64,000 bases of DNA from Lachnospiraceae bacterium (GTDB lineage: Bacteria; Bacillota; Clostridia; Lachnospirales; Lachnospiraceae). The position numbers and the translations under genes are program-made. The notes beneath the pieces were generated by a model that was not told the origin of the DNA, searched no databases, and was given only the letters and a program-made list of their open reading frames with translations. Within the stretch, counting starts at the first letter, position 1; the number at the start of each line of letters is the position of its first letter. Location: positions 1-64,000 of the forward strand of contig CABJBK010000011.1 in assembly GCA_902363825.1 (NCBI GenBank), read 5' to 3'. Shown in pieces: positions 42,207 to 51,283 of the stretch.

Positions 42207-44502
42207 TCATCTCTGAAAATTCATCCAGCGCAAGTACCCGCTCTTTTTTCAGGCTTCGCTTCTGCTCATAACGCATCGCACCGCCAAAGCTGTAATCGCG
42301 GATCCACTGACTGAGCTTTTCCTGCTTCTTTGCATCCCCATGCAGCGCATCATAATTGGTAATGCGGTACAGATACATCTGATCCCCGAACTCATTCTCC
42401 AGATCAAGCTCAAGACGGATCCCTTCACAGAGCGGAACACGAAGCGTATCCTGTCTGCTTCCCGCATAGGAGACCAGCAGATATTTATAGTTATAATTTT
42501 CAATGCTCACTTTAAGCCCGGATTCCGCGACACCGTTCGCCCGGATCGGGATCCTTGCCATCTTGCGATTCTGGAATATCTTTTTCGGCGTTCTTCCCGT
42601 GATGTTCAGCCGCAGGTCATCAAAGCTCGAGGACGATTCGTCGAGATTGACCGGCATCGAGGTAAAATTGTCATAAATGATATAGATATATTCACTTTTA
42701 CTGGACAGCATATCATCAATGGAAAATACATATTTCCACTGATCTCCCTTATGCATAACAAGAACCACCCTGCCCCGCACACGGGCTTCATATTTCCGGT
42801 CATGCACCGTGATAAATACATCTTCCTCATCATCGAAATCTACCGGCTCTTTTAAGAGAACCGATATTCCGCCCTCAGAAGCGTCCTGGCTCATGCCTTC
42901 CGCTGTCACGATCCCGTTGGTAAGCTCACATGCTTCTTTTACTTCCATTCGCTCATACTGACGGTAAGATTTTCTTCCCATGACAAAGAAAATGGACATG
43001 ATGATGTTATAGAAGTTACTGATCAGCCAGAACAGAATGACAAAGTAATCGATCCTTCCGGTATCAAACGTCCAGCGCACGCAGTTCCAGATACCGATCA
43101 CCGACAGCACTGCAAGCAGGATATGCGGGATCGCGTAATACCACGTCCGGTCCTTTTTCTCCGAACTGGTCGACTTTTTTGTGACCTTGAATTTCTTCAT
43201 GGAAATTCCGAACGTCTCAAGCAGTGTCGGTATCATAAGAAACGGAAACAGCACCGTTTCGTACACATTCGTCCACTTGGTCGTGCGGATATTGCGGCTC
43301 ATCATCTTGAGGCAGATGTTACTGCTCAAATACATCGGCAGCCAGAAGATGAGCACCTCGATCAGTGTACAGCGCACAACCATGACGCCGAAGGTTGCAA
43401 ACAGGATCGGCGACATAATGTAGATAAAGCGTTTCCAGGACGCGTACCAGTACCAGACGGATGCCAGATAGTTCGCCCGCTGCGCAAATTTCAACTTTGG
43501 CGTAAAGAGCAAGTGCAGCTTCCGCCCGGTGCAGATACAGCCGCGCGCCCAGCGGACACGCTGTGAGATCAGTGACTTTAAATCCGTCGGTGAGAGTCCT
43601 GACGCAAGCACCTCATTTAATGCGTAACAGACATATCCCTTCTTCTGGATCAAAATTCCGGTCGCAAAATCCTCGGTGATACTCTTCTCGTAAAAGCCGC
43701 CGACATCTTCGAGCGCGCGTCTCGTAATGACGGTATTCGACCCGCCATAGATCACGCTGTTACTTTTGTTTCGCGATACCTGAACATCTTTATAGAAATA
43801 GTCCTGCTCATTCGGGATACGGTTTTCCGAAAACAGATTATACTGAAACAGATCCGGGTTATAAAAGGTCTGCGGTGTCTGGATAAATCCAAGGTGAACC
43901 TGTTCTTCCTCCGGCAGTTCGCGGTTTTTCTTCTCCTGATCCGCGAAGTACGCCATGGTCTTCATCAAAAAATTATGTTTCGGGATCATATCCGCGTCAA
44001 ATGTCGCGATATATGGGGAAGAAGTCACGGACATGGCATGATTCAGGTTTCCTGCCTTCGCGCCCTTATGCTCCTCCCTTTTGATATATCCGACATGCAT
44101 CTGCGCCGCAAGCTCCTCTACTTCTTTCCGGCTTCCGTCATCACAAAAATAGATATGTACCTTACTCTTATCCGGATAATCCATATGGACGCAGCCATTG
44201 ATCGTCCGGTACAAAATCTCGATCGGTTCATTGTAGGTCGCGATCAGTACATCCACCTCCGGATAGTCTTCCGGCTCTACCTTCGGGAATTTCGGATATT
44301 TGATATTACTCATATTAAAGTAATGTACAAATGCTTCTAACATTCCGAGAATCTCAACTACCAGCAGCGCAATGCCGGCAACCAGCGAGAGTATTCCGGA
44401 ATCTGTCGGAACCGTGTAAAAAATTCTCCAATACAGATACAGAAGCGTCCAGCCGATATTAAAGATCATCCAGCTCCTGAATTTGATAACTTCCTTCTTC
44501 AC
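42196..44502 (-). CDS. bcsA: Cellulose synthase-like GT2 with c-di-GMP-binding PilZ domain
   Basis: This is a 768-residue inner-membrane processive glycosyltransferase. Two N-terminal spans are followed by a GT2 domain with VDVLIATYNEP, CDDGS (Asp near 120), FDADM (DxD near 168), TEDFATG (catalytic base near 276) and QRVRW (near 313). More spans follow. RKSYR (near 515) and DASEGG (near 547) are the RxxxR and DxSxxG motifs of a PilZ domain, so synthesis should need c-di-GMP. Downstream genes are the BcsB-like protein and acetylation pair. The product is probably acetylated cellulose or a related beta-glucan. Confidence 0.9.
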   Translation of the reverse strand: MKKEVIKFRSWMIFNIGWTLLYLYWRIFYTVPTDSGILSLVAGIALLVVEILGMLEAFVHYFNMSNIKYPKFPKVEPEDYPEVDVLIATYNEPIEILYRTINGCVHMDYPDKSKVHIYFCDDGSRKEVEELAAQMHVGYIKREEHKGAKAGNLNHAMSVTSSPYIATFDADMIPKHNFLMKTMAYFADQEKKNRELPEEEQVHLGFIQTPQTFYNPDLFQYNLFSENRIPNEQDYFYKDVQVSRNKSNSVIYGGSNTVITRRALEDVGGFYEKSITEDFATGILIQKKGYVCYALNEVLASGLSPTDLKSLISQRVRWARGCICTGRKLHLLFTPKLKFAQRANYLASVWYWYASWKRFIYIMSPILFATFGVMVVRCTLIEVLIFWLPMYLSSNICLKMMSRNIRTTKWTNVYETVLFPFLMIPTLLETFGISMKKFKVTKKSTSSEKKDRTWYYAIPHILLAVLSVIGIWNCVRWTFDTGRIDYFVILFWLISNFYNIIMSIFFVMGRKSYRQYERMEVKEACELTNGIVTAEGMSQDASEGGISVLLKEPVDFDDEEDVFITVHDRKYEARVRGRVVLVMHKGDQWKYVFSIDDMLSSKSEYIYIIYDNFTSMPVNLDESSSSFDDLRLNITGRTPKKIFQNRKMARIPIRANGVAESGLKVSIENYNYKYLLVSYAGSRQDTLRVPLCEGIRLELDLENEFGDQMYLYRITNYDALHGDAKKQEKLSQWIRDYSFGGAMRYEQKRSLKKERVLALDEFSEMNEL

Positions 44503-44536
44503 TCTTTCCCCGCTTTCTATGATTTTTTATGTAGCT

Positions 44537-44565
44537 ATTATAGTTTTTTATGCACTTCACGTCAA
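44537..44565 (-). promoter_or_regulatory. Promoter of the exopolysaccharide operon
   Basis: On the minus strand TTGACG and TATAAT are separated by 17 bp, about 35 bp upstream of the bcsA ATG. Confidence 0.78.
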
Positions 44566-44601
44566 TATTATGCCATGGATCCCTGTTTTTTCCTTACCTG
44601 G

Positions 44602-44656
44602 ATTTTAGGCAGATTTTACATGAGTCGTCTTGCAGATTTTACATACGATTTATAAA
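44602..44656 (+). promoter_or_regulatory. Pho-box-like direct repeats and -10 of the importer operon
   Basis: GCAGATTTTACAT occurs twice (44609-44621, 44632-44644). TTTAGG-N5-TTTACA (44604-44620) matches the TTxACA-N5-TTxACA spacing of Gram-positive PhoP boxes; another TTTACA lies at 44638. TATAAA (44651-44656) can serve as -10; an extended -10 TGCTAATAC at 44669 is an alternative. There is no normal -35, as expected for an activated promoter. PhoP control is inference. Confidence 0.5.
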
Positions 44657-44702
44657 ATAACCAGCATGTGCTAATACAAAATCAAAATTACGGAGGATTA
44701 TT

Positions 44703-45809
44703 ATGAAAAAGAAATTTGTAAGTACGTTACTGGTTCTCAGCGTTATGTCAACCTGTCTGCTCAGTGCCTGTGGATCAAAACCGGCATCGGAGTCTGTGGA
44801 TCTCACCTCAGTTTCCCTGGATACGATCGAGGAAAAGGCGAAGGAAGAAGGAACGATCTCTTCCGTCGGAATGCCGGATGACTGGGCAAACTGGAAAGGC
44901 AGCTGGGAAAGCATCTCAAATACCTACGGTCTTGCGCATGACGATACCGACATGACTTCCGCCGAGGAATTATCCATGTTTGACAGCGAAAAGGACTCCC
45001 CGACCAAGGATATCGGTGATGTTGGTCAGGCTTTTGGTCCGACTGCCATTGATATGGATGTCGTACAGCCTTACAAAGCCTCCACCTGGGATTCCATTCC
45101 GGACTGGGCAAAAGATCCGGACGGCAAATGGACGATCTCGTATCTCGGAACCATGGGAGCCCTGGTCAATAAAAATAATGTTTCGGAAACCATCGACTCC
45201 TGGGAAGCTTTAAAGAACAGCAGCGCAAAGATCACACTGGGTGACGTGTTAAGAGGCGCAAGCTCCCAGATGGCTGTTTTATCCTGCGCCTATGCAATGG
45301 GCGGCGATGCCGAAAATCTCGATCCTGCCTTTGATTATTTCAAGGAACTGGCAAGCGAGGGACGTATCGATGTCGGTGACGGCAGTGTCGAACGCTTGAA
45401 CCGCGGCGAGATTGATGTCCTCGCAACCTGGGATTACCTGACCTTACAGTACCGCGACATCGTAGCTGAAAACAACCCGGATCTCAACATGGAATGCCAC
45501 ATCATGCAGGATGGCGCTGTCCAGTCGGGATACTGCCTTGTCATCAACAAATACGCGCCGCATCCGTATTCTGCCGCTTTAACTGTTGAATATCTGTTAA
45601 GCGATGAGGGACAGATCGAGCGTGCGGAAGGTTACGCAAGACCGATCCGTGAAGATGTCACACTTCCGGATGACTTAAAAGCAAAAATGATCTCTGATGA
45701 CGAGTATACCAACACCATTCCGCTGGCAGACAATGATACCGTCACCAAAGCATGTACCGAGATCGCAAGCAGATGGGAAGAAGAGATCATCCCTCTGATC
45801 GGCGAATAG
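44703..45809 (+). CDS. ABC importer solute-binding lipoprotein
   Basis: This is a 368-residue binding protein with a lipoprotein signal (lipobox LSAC, Cys near 23). The body has the family pattern of Fe3+/spermidine/phosphonate-type binding proteins (Potd/AfuA class): VGMPDDWANWKGSW, LGTMGALVNKNNV, GDVLRGASSQMAV and WDYLTLQYRDI. A GGAGG site lies upstream. It is the first gene of a five-gene operon ending with a PHP-domain enzyme. The substrate is not evident; a phosphorylated or phosphonate compound is suggested by context. Confidence 0.85.
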   Translation: MKKKFVSTLLVLSVMSTCLLSACGSKPASESVDLTSVSLDTIEEKAKEEGTISSVGMPDDWANWKGSWESISNTYGLAHDDTDMTSAEELSMFDSEKDSPTKDIGDVGQAFGPTAIDMDVVQPYKASTWDSIPDWAKDPDGKWTISYLGTMGALVNKNNVSETIDSWEALKNSSAKITLGDVLRGASSQMAVLSCAYAMGGDAENLDPAFDYFKELASEGRIDVGDGSVERLNRGEIDVLATWDYLTLQYRDIVAENNPDLNMECHIMQDGAVQSGYCLVINKYAPHPYSAALTVEYLLSDEGQIERAEGYARPIREDVTLPDDLKAKMISDDEYTNTIPLADNDTVTKACTEIASRWEEEIIPLIGE

Positions 45810-45823
45810 AAGTTGGTGATCCT

Positions 45824-46672
45824 ATGAAATATTTAAAGAAGAACTGGAGGAAACTGGGCTTTTTTCTGCCCTTTTTCCTTTTAATCATTTTTTTCCTGTT
45901 TGTACCGTTTTTTCAGATGTTCGCAAAGAGCTTTTCCACCGGAGAAGAACATCCCGGACTAGACTGGTATATCGAGATCTTCTCCAAAACCAGTTATCTG
46001 GTTGCGATCAAAAACAGCGTCTGGATCGCCGTCTGCGCAACACTTCTTGGCACCGTCATTGATTTTTTCCTTGCGCTCGCACTGACCCATTCATCCAAAC
46101 AAAAAAAGCGGTGGTATCTGTCACTTTTGAATCTCACTTCCACCTTCGCCGGGCTGCCTCTCACGCTGGCATTTATCACGCTCCTCGGAACGGCTGGCGT
46201 GTTTGTTCTGATCGGAAAAAATGCCGGCATTTCCTGGCTTGCCAATTACAACCTGTATTCCTTAAAGGGAATGTTCCTTATTTTTGTTTACTTCCAGATC
46301 CCGATGGGCACGCTTTTGCTGCTCCCGGCTTTTCAGGAGATCAGAAAAGAATGGAAAGAAGCCGCTTTGCTTATGAACTGCAGCGCCTTCCGTTTCTGGC
46401 GAAAGATCGGGCTTCCGATCATGATGCCCTCCATCATGGGTACCGTCAATATGCTTTTCGCAAATGCGCTGATCGCTTATACCACCCCGTATCTGTTAGT
46501 AAACAACGGTGTTCCGCTGTTGCCGATCAAGATCACCGATATGTTTGTGGGAGATGTCAGACAGCGCCCGGAACTTGGCAGTGCGTTATCCATTGTCATG
46601 CTTCTTATCATGCTGCTTGTGCTGGCTTGCACCAACCTGGTCAAAAAATTTTTTCAGAAAGGAAGGGATTAA
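45824..46672 (+). CDS. ABC importer permease 1 (PotB/ThiP-like)
   Basis: This is a 282-residue permease with six spans; the start at 45824 was chosen because the upstream 24 codons overlap the binding-protein gene. The ATPase-contact loop reads EIRKEWKEAALLMNCSAFRF near residue 175, an EAA motif variant. It is part of the operon with the genes at 44703, 46673 and 47479. Confidence 0.88.
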   Translation: MKYLKKNWRKLGFFLPFFLLIIFFLFVPFFQMFAKSFSTGEEHPGLDWYIEIFSKTSYLVAIKNSVWIAVCATLLGTVIDFFLALALTHSSKQKKRWYLSLLNLTSTFAGLPLTLAFITLLGTAGVFVLIGKNAGISWLANYNLYSLKGMFLIFVYFQIPMGTLLLLPAFQEIRKEWKEAALLMNCSAFRFWRKIGLPIMMPSIMGTVNMLFANALIAYTTPYLLVNNGVPLLPIKITDMFVGDVRQRPELGSALSIVMLLIMLLVLACTNLVKKFFQKGRD

Positions 46673-47482
46673 ATGAAAAAGAACCGTATTGCCGGATCCA
46701 TCTGGCAGATCATCGTTGCCTTATTTTTACTCCTTCCACTGACAGTTTCCTTTATCTACTCATTTGCCGGGAGATGGACTTCCATTTTTCCGGAAAATCT
46801 GACGTTCCGGTTTTATGTGGATAAATTTACCGATTCCGCCTTTTTCTTCGGAATCCTCCGCGGCATTTTTATATCGGCGCTCCCGGTCATCCTCGTGAAC
46901 ATCATCATTCTGCTCACGCTTTTCGCGACGATCGTGTATTTCCCGCGCATGGAAAAATACATTCAGGTCTGCTGTATCATACCGACTACGATCAACGGCA
47001 TCATTCTTGCCACTTCGATCCTGTCCACTTACGCGGGAACCGGCACCATATTTTCCAACCGGATCATCATGCTGATCTGCGCATACTGCATTTTCTGCCT
47101 TCCGCTCACCTATCAGGGCATCCGAAACAGCCTGTACGCGGTAAACACGAAAACGCTTCTGGAAGCCGCTTCTATCCTTGGTGCCAACAAGTTTTACGGC
47201 TTTGTAAAGATCATTGTCCCTACGGTCCTGCCGGGTCTTATGAATACGGCGCTCATCAGTTTTTCCGGTCTATTCGGGGATTTCGCCCTGATCAAGATCA
47301 TTGCGTCTTCACAGTATGAGACCGTACAGACCTACCTGTACAAAAACCGGAATACCGATCTGCAGTCATTCAGCGCCGGCGTTGTGATCCTTTTGGTATT
47401 AACTATGATCATCAATCTGACCGTCCATAAATTTGCGGCAAAAAACACCCCTCAGGGGAATAAGGAGGAGCACACCAGATGA
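46673..47482 (+). CDS. ABC importer permease 2 (PotC-like)
   Basis: This is a 269-residue, six-span permease. Its EAA loop reads LLEAASILGANKFYGFVKII near residue 162. It starts directly after the stop codon of the first permease and overlaps the ATPase gene by four bases. It forms the heterodimeric channel with permease 1. Confidence 0.88.
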   Translation: MKKNRIAGSIWQIIVALFLLLPLTVSFIYSFAGRWTSIFPENLTFRFYVDKFTDSAFFFGILRGIFISALPVILVNIIILLTLFATIVYFPRMEKYIQVCCIIPTTINGIILATSILSTYAGTGTIFSNRIIMLICAYCIFCLPLTYQGIRNSLYAVNTKTLLEAASILGANKFYGFVKIIVPTVLPGLMNTALISFSGLFGDFALIKIIASSQYETVQTYLYKNRNTDLQSFSAGVVILLVLTMIINLTVHKFAAKNTPQGNKEEHTR

Positions 47483-48498
47483 GTTACATGGAAATCTCAA
47501 ATTTAGAAAAATCTTTTGATAAAAATGAAGTATTAAAAAACATTTCGCTCACGATCGAGCAGGGCGAATTTGTAAGCCTGCTCGGCCCGTCGGGATGCGG
47601 AAAGTCCACGCTTTTACGCTGTCTCTCCGGTCTGGAGACCATTGATGGCGGGACATTTCTTTTAGACGGAAAGGATGTTACGGAAACACCTGCCCAGACC
47701 AGAAACATCGGAATGGTCTTTCAGCAGTACTCTCTCTTCCCGAACATGACCGTCTGGGATAATTTATCTTTTCCGCTCACGATCCAGAAAATTTCAAAAT
47801 ACGAGCAGAAAGAACGGATCGAGGAAGTACTAAAGATTGTTGGTCTGACCGATAAGAAAAAGGCATATCCCGGAAATCTCTCCGGCGGCCAGCAGCAGCG
47901 TGTCGCCCTCGCGAGAGCGATCGTATCCCGCCCGAAGGTTCTGCTTTTGGACGAACCGTTAAGCGCGATCGATGCCAGACTCCGCAAAAATCTGCAGATA
48001 GAGATAAGACGCATCCAACAGGAATTAAATATCACTACCATCTTTGTCACGCACGATCAGGACGAAGCGATGCTCATGTCGGATCGCATCTGCCTTTTAA
48101 ACGAGGGAAAGATTGAACAGGTCAGCACTCCGATCGAGCTTTACACCAAGCCGAAGACCCGGTTCGCGGCGAGCTTTATCGGACATTATAATGTCCTTTC
48201 CCCGGATGAATTTGTACAGGCGTTCCATACCGCGCCAACGGACAACAAAATGACTGCGATCCGCCCGGAAACGATCCAGATCTCAACCGAAAAGCCGGAA
48301 GAAAATGACCTCATACACACTCTGTCCGGAAGGATCATAAGCAACCGCTCCGTCGGAAACACGCTGCATTACCACATCGATGTAAACGGCATCACGTTTA
48401 AAGTGGACACGCTGTTCCGCAGTTTTGCTTTATACAAAAATGACCAGAACGTATGGCTTTCCTTGGAAAAGCGCAACTGTCTGGCTCTCGAAGATTAA
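47479..48498 (+). CDS. ABC importer ATPase (PotA/FbpC-like)
   Basis: This is a 339-residue importer ATPase. Walker A is GPSGCGKST near residue 36, Q-loop FQQYSLFPNM, signature LSGGQQQRVALARA near residue 133, Walker B VLLLDEPLSA, and switch His in FVTHDQDEAM. A C-terminal TOBE-type regulatory domain (about 240-339) is present, as in PotA and UgpC. It energises the two permeases upstream. Confidence 0.95.
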   Translation: MSYMEISNLEKSFDKNEVLKNISLTIEQGEFVSLLGPSGCGKSTLLRCLSGLETIDGGTFLLDGKDVTETPAQTRNIGMVFQQYSLFPNMTVWDNLSFPLTIQKISKYEQKERIEEVLKIVGLTDKKKAYPGNLSGGQQQRVALARAIVSRPKVLLLDEPLSAIDARLRKNLQIEIRRIQQELNITTIFVTHDQDEAMLMSDRICLLNEGKIEQVSTPIELYTKPKTRFAASFIGHYNVLSPDEFVQAFHTAPTDNKMTAIRPETIQISTEKPEENDLIHTLSGRIISNRSVGNTLHYHIDVNGITFKVDTLFRSFALYKNDQNVWLSLEKRNCLALED

Positions 48499-48512
48499 GG
48501 AGGAATATCTAC

Positions 48513-49586
48513 ATGAAACCTGCAACAAAAATGTTTTCCGAAACCGGTTCCTGGTACAAGGGAAATCTGCACTCTCACACGACCAATTCCGACGGACGCC
48601 TGACACCGGAGCAGTCCGCCGCGTATTACAGGGAACACGGCTATTCCTTTGTCTGCTTTTCCGAGCACGACTACTATACGGATCTCCGCACCAGGTTAGA
48701 CCGCGATGATTTCATCACGCTTCCGGGACTGGAAGCGAGTACCTACCTGATCTCATCCGAAAATCTTTCTGATCTCTTAGATCCTGAAACCAAAAAACGG
48801 GGCTACTGTGACATGACGTTTAAAGAACTCATGGAACTCCGCACCAAAAGAATCGGCGTCCGGGTCAAAAAAGCCCACCACATCCATGGCATTTTGGGAA
48901 CCGGACAGATGCAAAAAGACGCCGGAACCGATGTTTTTACCTCTGACCAGCTTTATCCGATCCGTATCTATTTTGATCACTGGGACGGGGAAACGGCCGC
49001 GCAGACCTTATCCGACAACTTAAAGAAAAAGGGCTGCTTTACTACCTACAACCATCCGATCTGGTCGCGTGTGGATATTGATGAGGTGAAAGACCTCCAG
49101 GGGATCTGGGCGATCGAATGCTACAATTATGACACGGTCAATGAATGCGCGGAAGGCGAAGACACCGTCTTCTTTGACACCATGCTCCGCCATGGAAATG
49201 AAATTTCCTGCTTTGCCTCCGACGACAACCACAACGGCGGCACTTTCGGCGACAGCTTTGGCGGCTTTGTAATGGTAAAATCCGAGAAACTGGATCATGA
49301 GAGTATTGTAAAAAATCTTTTAAACGGAAATTATTATTCGTCGAGCGGTGCCGTCATTACGCAATGGGGCATCCAAAACGGAGAAGTGTATGTAGACTGT
49401 GAAGACGCCGAGCGTGTCAATTTCATCTGCGGCGGCTGCATCGGAAGCAGCAGGACGGTCATGATGGAAAATCAGATCCCTCTGCGCCATGTATCCATCC
49501 CGCTGACCGGTCAGGAAGAATATGTGCGCATCGAAGTAAAAAACACGCTCGGTCAGACCGCCTGGACCAATCCGATCGTGTTTTAA
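48513..49586 (+). CDS. PHP-domain phosphoesterase
   Basis: This is a 357-residue enzyme with a PHP fold. The metal-binding motifs are NLHSHTTNSDG near residue 18, FSEHDYYTD near 47, the Glu of GLEAST near 72, TYNHPIWSR near 182 and ASDDNHNGG near 240. No signal peptide is present, so it acts in the cytosol. AAGGAGG precedes the start; 14 bp separate it from the ATPase gene. It probably hydrolyses the compound, or a phosphorylated product of it, brought in by the importer. Related PHP enzymes act on cyclic phosphates, histidinol phosphate or nucleotides, so the substrate is open. Confidence 0.82.
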   Translation: MKPATKMFSETGSWYKGNLHSHTTNSDGRLTPEQSAAYYREHGYSFVCFSEHDYYTDLRTRLDRDDFITLPGLEASTYLISSENLSDLLDPETKKRGYCDMTFKELMELRTKRIGVRVKKAHHIHGILGTGQMQKDAGTDVFTSDQLYPIRIYFDHWDGETAAQTLSDNLKKKGCFTTYNHPIWSRVDIDEVKDLQGIWAIECYNYDTVNECAEGEDTVFFDTMLRHGNEISCFASDDNHNGGTFGDSFGGFVMVKSEKLDHESIVKNLLNGNYYSSSGAVITQWGIQNGEVYVDCEDAERVNFICGGCIGSSRTVMMENQIPLRHVSIPLTGQEEYVRIEVKNTLGQTAWTNPIVF

Positions 49587-49593
49587 CCTGTTT

Positions 49594-50304
49594 TTAAGCC
49601 ACACGCCTGCGCCTTTTCCTGACGCAAATAAACGCAGCCGCCACGATGACAACCACGCATCCGACCTGATTTGGGGAGATCACGGTATCCTTGTGTACAT
49701 CCCGCAAAAAATCTGTCAGAAACTTTGCCACACTACAGAGGATGATCATCTGCGCGGCGCCGATCTTATTTTTGCATCGGAAAAACAAAAAAAACAGTTG
49801 CAGAAATACGACCGTCTCGATCAGCTGCACCGGAATGGAATCCGCCTGAACGATCTGCCCATTCCGCAGGTATCTGACCGCAAACGGTCCCGTATAGGGG
49901 AGACCTCCACAGCATCCGCCAAACAGACAGCCAAGCTTTGCTATGCTGTATATGAGCGGTAATGCCGTAATGCAGGTCTCCGTTATCTCTGTTCTTTTTT
50001 CCTTAAAGATCACATTATTTAACCAAACCCCAAGAAGCATTCCTGCGGCTCCGCCAAGGCTGGTAAATCCTGCCTCGCGCGGAGTTTTTTGCTGCATCAC
50101 CGACGCAAGAAAATTCCCGCACATCAGAATGGAGATCAGCTCCAGAAACAGGATATACATGATGTATTCCGTCTTTATCCCGCTGTGCTTTAAGCGGACC
50201 GCAATGTAAACCAGTCCGATCAGCACCGAACCGAAAAGACAGATCGCGTAGGGCGCAATGACCCAGCGGTCAAAGTACGATAAGTCGATTGTCATTTCCG
50301 CCAC
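49594..50304 (-). CDS. Lgt-family membrane protein
   Basis: This is a 236-residue, roughly seven-span membrane protein. GGAAGMLLGVW, IAKLGCLFGGCCGGLPYTGPFAVRY-type and LIETVVF segments resemble prolipoprotein diacylglyceryl transferase (Lgt). The canonical HGRxGNFING-like loop is replaced by a cysteine-rich LGCLFGGCCGG, so it may be a paralog rather than the housekeeping Lgt. It starts directly after the stop of the membrane-protein gene upstream and is convergent with the PHP gene. Confidence 0.65.
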   Translation of the reverse strand: MAEMTIDLSYFDRWVIAPYAICLFGSVLIGLVYIAVRLKHSGIKTEYIMYILFLELISILMCGNFLASVMQQKTPREAGFTSLGGAAGMLLGVWLNNVIFKEKRTEITETCITALPLIYSIAKLGCLFGGCCGGLPYTGPFAVRYLRNGQIVQADSIPVQLIETVVFLQLFFLFFRCKNKIGAAQMIILCSVAKFLTDFLRDVHKDTVISPNQVGCVVVIVAAAFICVRKRRRRVA

Positions 50305-50778
50305 CTAATGTAAGATGCATCCCAAAAGATATCCGATCTCTCCGCAGCCCCGTATTCCATAAATACAGCTGTTTATCATCACGCCACACGCTATGACTGC
50401 CACAATGACCCCTACTACGATCAGGATGATCTGCACAATATAGATCCACATGATCACTTTTCCAAACGTACTGTCCGGATAATTCACGCGCACCACGATC
50501 ATAAGCGCCATCGCCACCACAAAGCAGATAAAACGTATCCCTTCTAACAGCACCACGACACCGTTGATCCATGCTCCCTGGCTGTTGACCAGATCAACAA
50601 ACGGTTGAAATATGCGGATATCTGCGATCATTACATACATGATCGAAAACAGCATCGACAGCACCGTTGGTCCGTAACACAAAACGAGGCTTAAAATACA
50701 CAGCTCGTTTGCCTTCTTTTTATCCTGCGGTGTCATTATTTTTTTACTTTGATTCGGCATTCCATTATATGGTTCCAT
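50305..50778 (-). CDS. Small polytopic membrane protein
   Basis: This is a 157-residue membrane protein with four hydrophobic spans (near 28-50, 70-90, 92-112, 118-142) and an N-terminal hydrophilic head with PYNGMPNQSKK. It is not recognised. The stop codon adjoins the start of the Lgt-like gene, so the two are co-translated. Confidence 0.6.
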   Translation of the reverse strand: MEPYNGMPNQSKKIMTPQDKKKANELCILSLVLCYGPTVLSMLFSIMYVMIADIRIFQPFVDLVNSQGAWINGVVVLLEGIRFICFVVAMALMIVVRVNYPDSTFGKVIMWIYIVQIILIVVGVIVAVIACGVMINSCIYGIRGCGEIGYLLGCILH

Positions 50779-50938
50779 AACAACTCCTCTCTCCCCTGAT
50801 TCTTACAAATTTTTCTATTCTTATTATAAAGAAACCTTACTTCCGCGTCTACCCCCATTCTGCACGCGCGCATTTTGTTCTGATTAATTGTCTTCAAATG
50901 GCGTTCCTGCCATTTTCCTCGTTGCTAGTACAAAAAAA

Positions 50939-50978
50939 AGGATATCTGCGTGTCCTTTGCGGATCATGCAGATATCCT
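50939..50978 (-). terminator. Terminator of rpsF-ssb-rpsR
   Basis: AGGATATCTGC pairs perfectly with GCAGATATCCT; on the minus strand it runs into eight T. It lies 20 bp after rpsR. Confidence 0.92.
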
Positions 50979-50997
50979 AAAAAATTCAAGCTCTGAA

Positions 50998-51261
50998 TTA
51001 ATCTGTTACATACGGCATTAAAGCGATATGACGTGCTCTCTTGATTGCTACAGTAAGAGCTCTCTGATGCTTTGCACAATTTCCTGTGATTCTTCTCGGA
51101 AGGATCTTTCCTCTCTCAGAGATGTATCTCTTTAACTTATTCACATCTTTGTAATCGATTGTGTTGTCTTTTCCACAGAATACGCAGACTTTCTTTCTTC
51201 TGTGCATTCCGCCTCTTCTTCTCATTGGCGCATCGCCTCTGTCTGATTTATTAAAAGCCAT
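50998..51261 (-). CDS. rpsR: 30S ribosomal protein S18
   Basis: This is an 87-residue S18. [28 protein letters not shown] core motifs identify it; the CVFCGKD pair plus Cys in GNCAKHQR mark the zinc-binding (C+) form. The N-terminus is extended and Arg-rich. It ends the conserved rpsF-ssb-rpsR operon. Confidence 0.97.
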   Translation of the reverse strand: MAFNKSDRGDAPMRRRGGMHRRKKVCVFCGKDNTIDYKDVNKLKRYISERGKILPRRITGNCAKHQRALTVAIKRARHIALMPYVTD

Positions 51262-51283
51262 GACTATTACCTCCTAATTAGAT

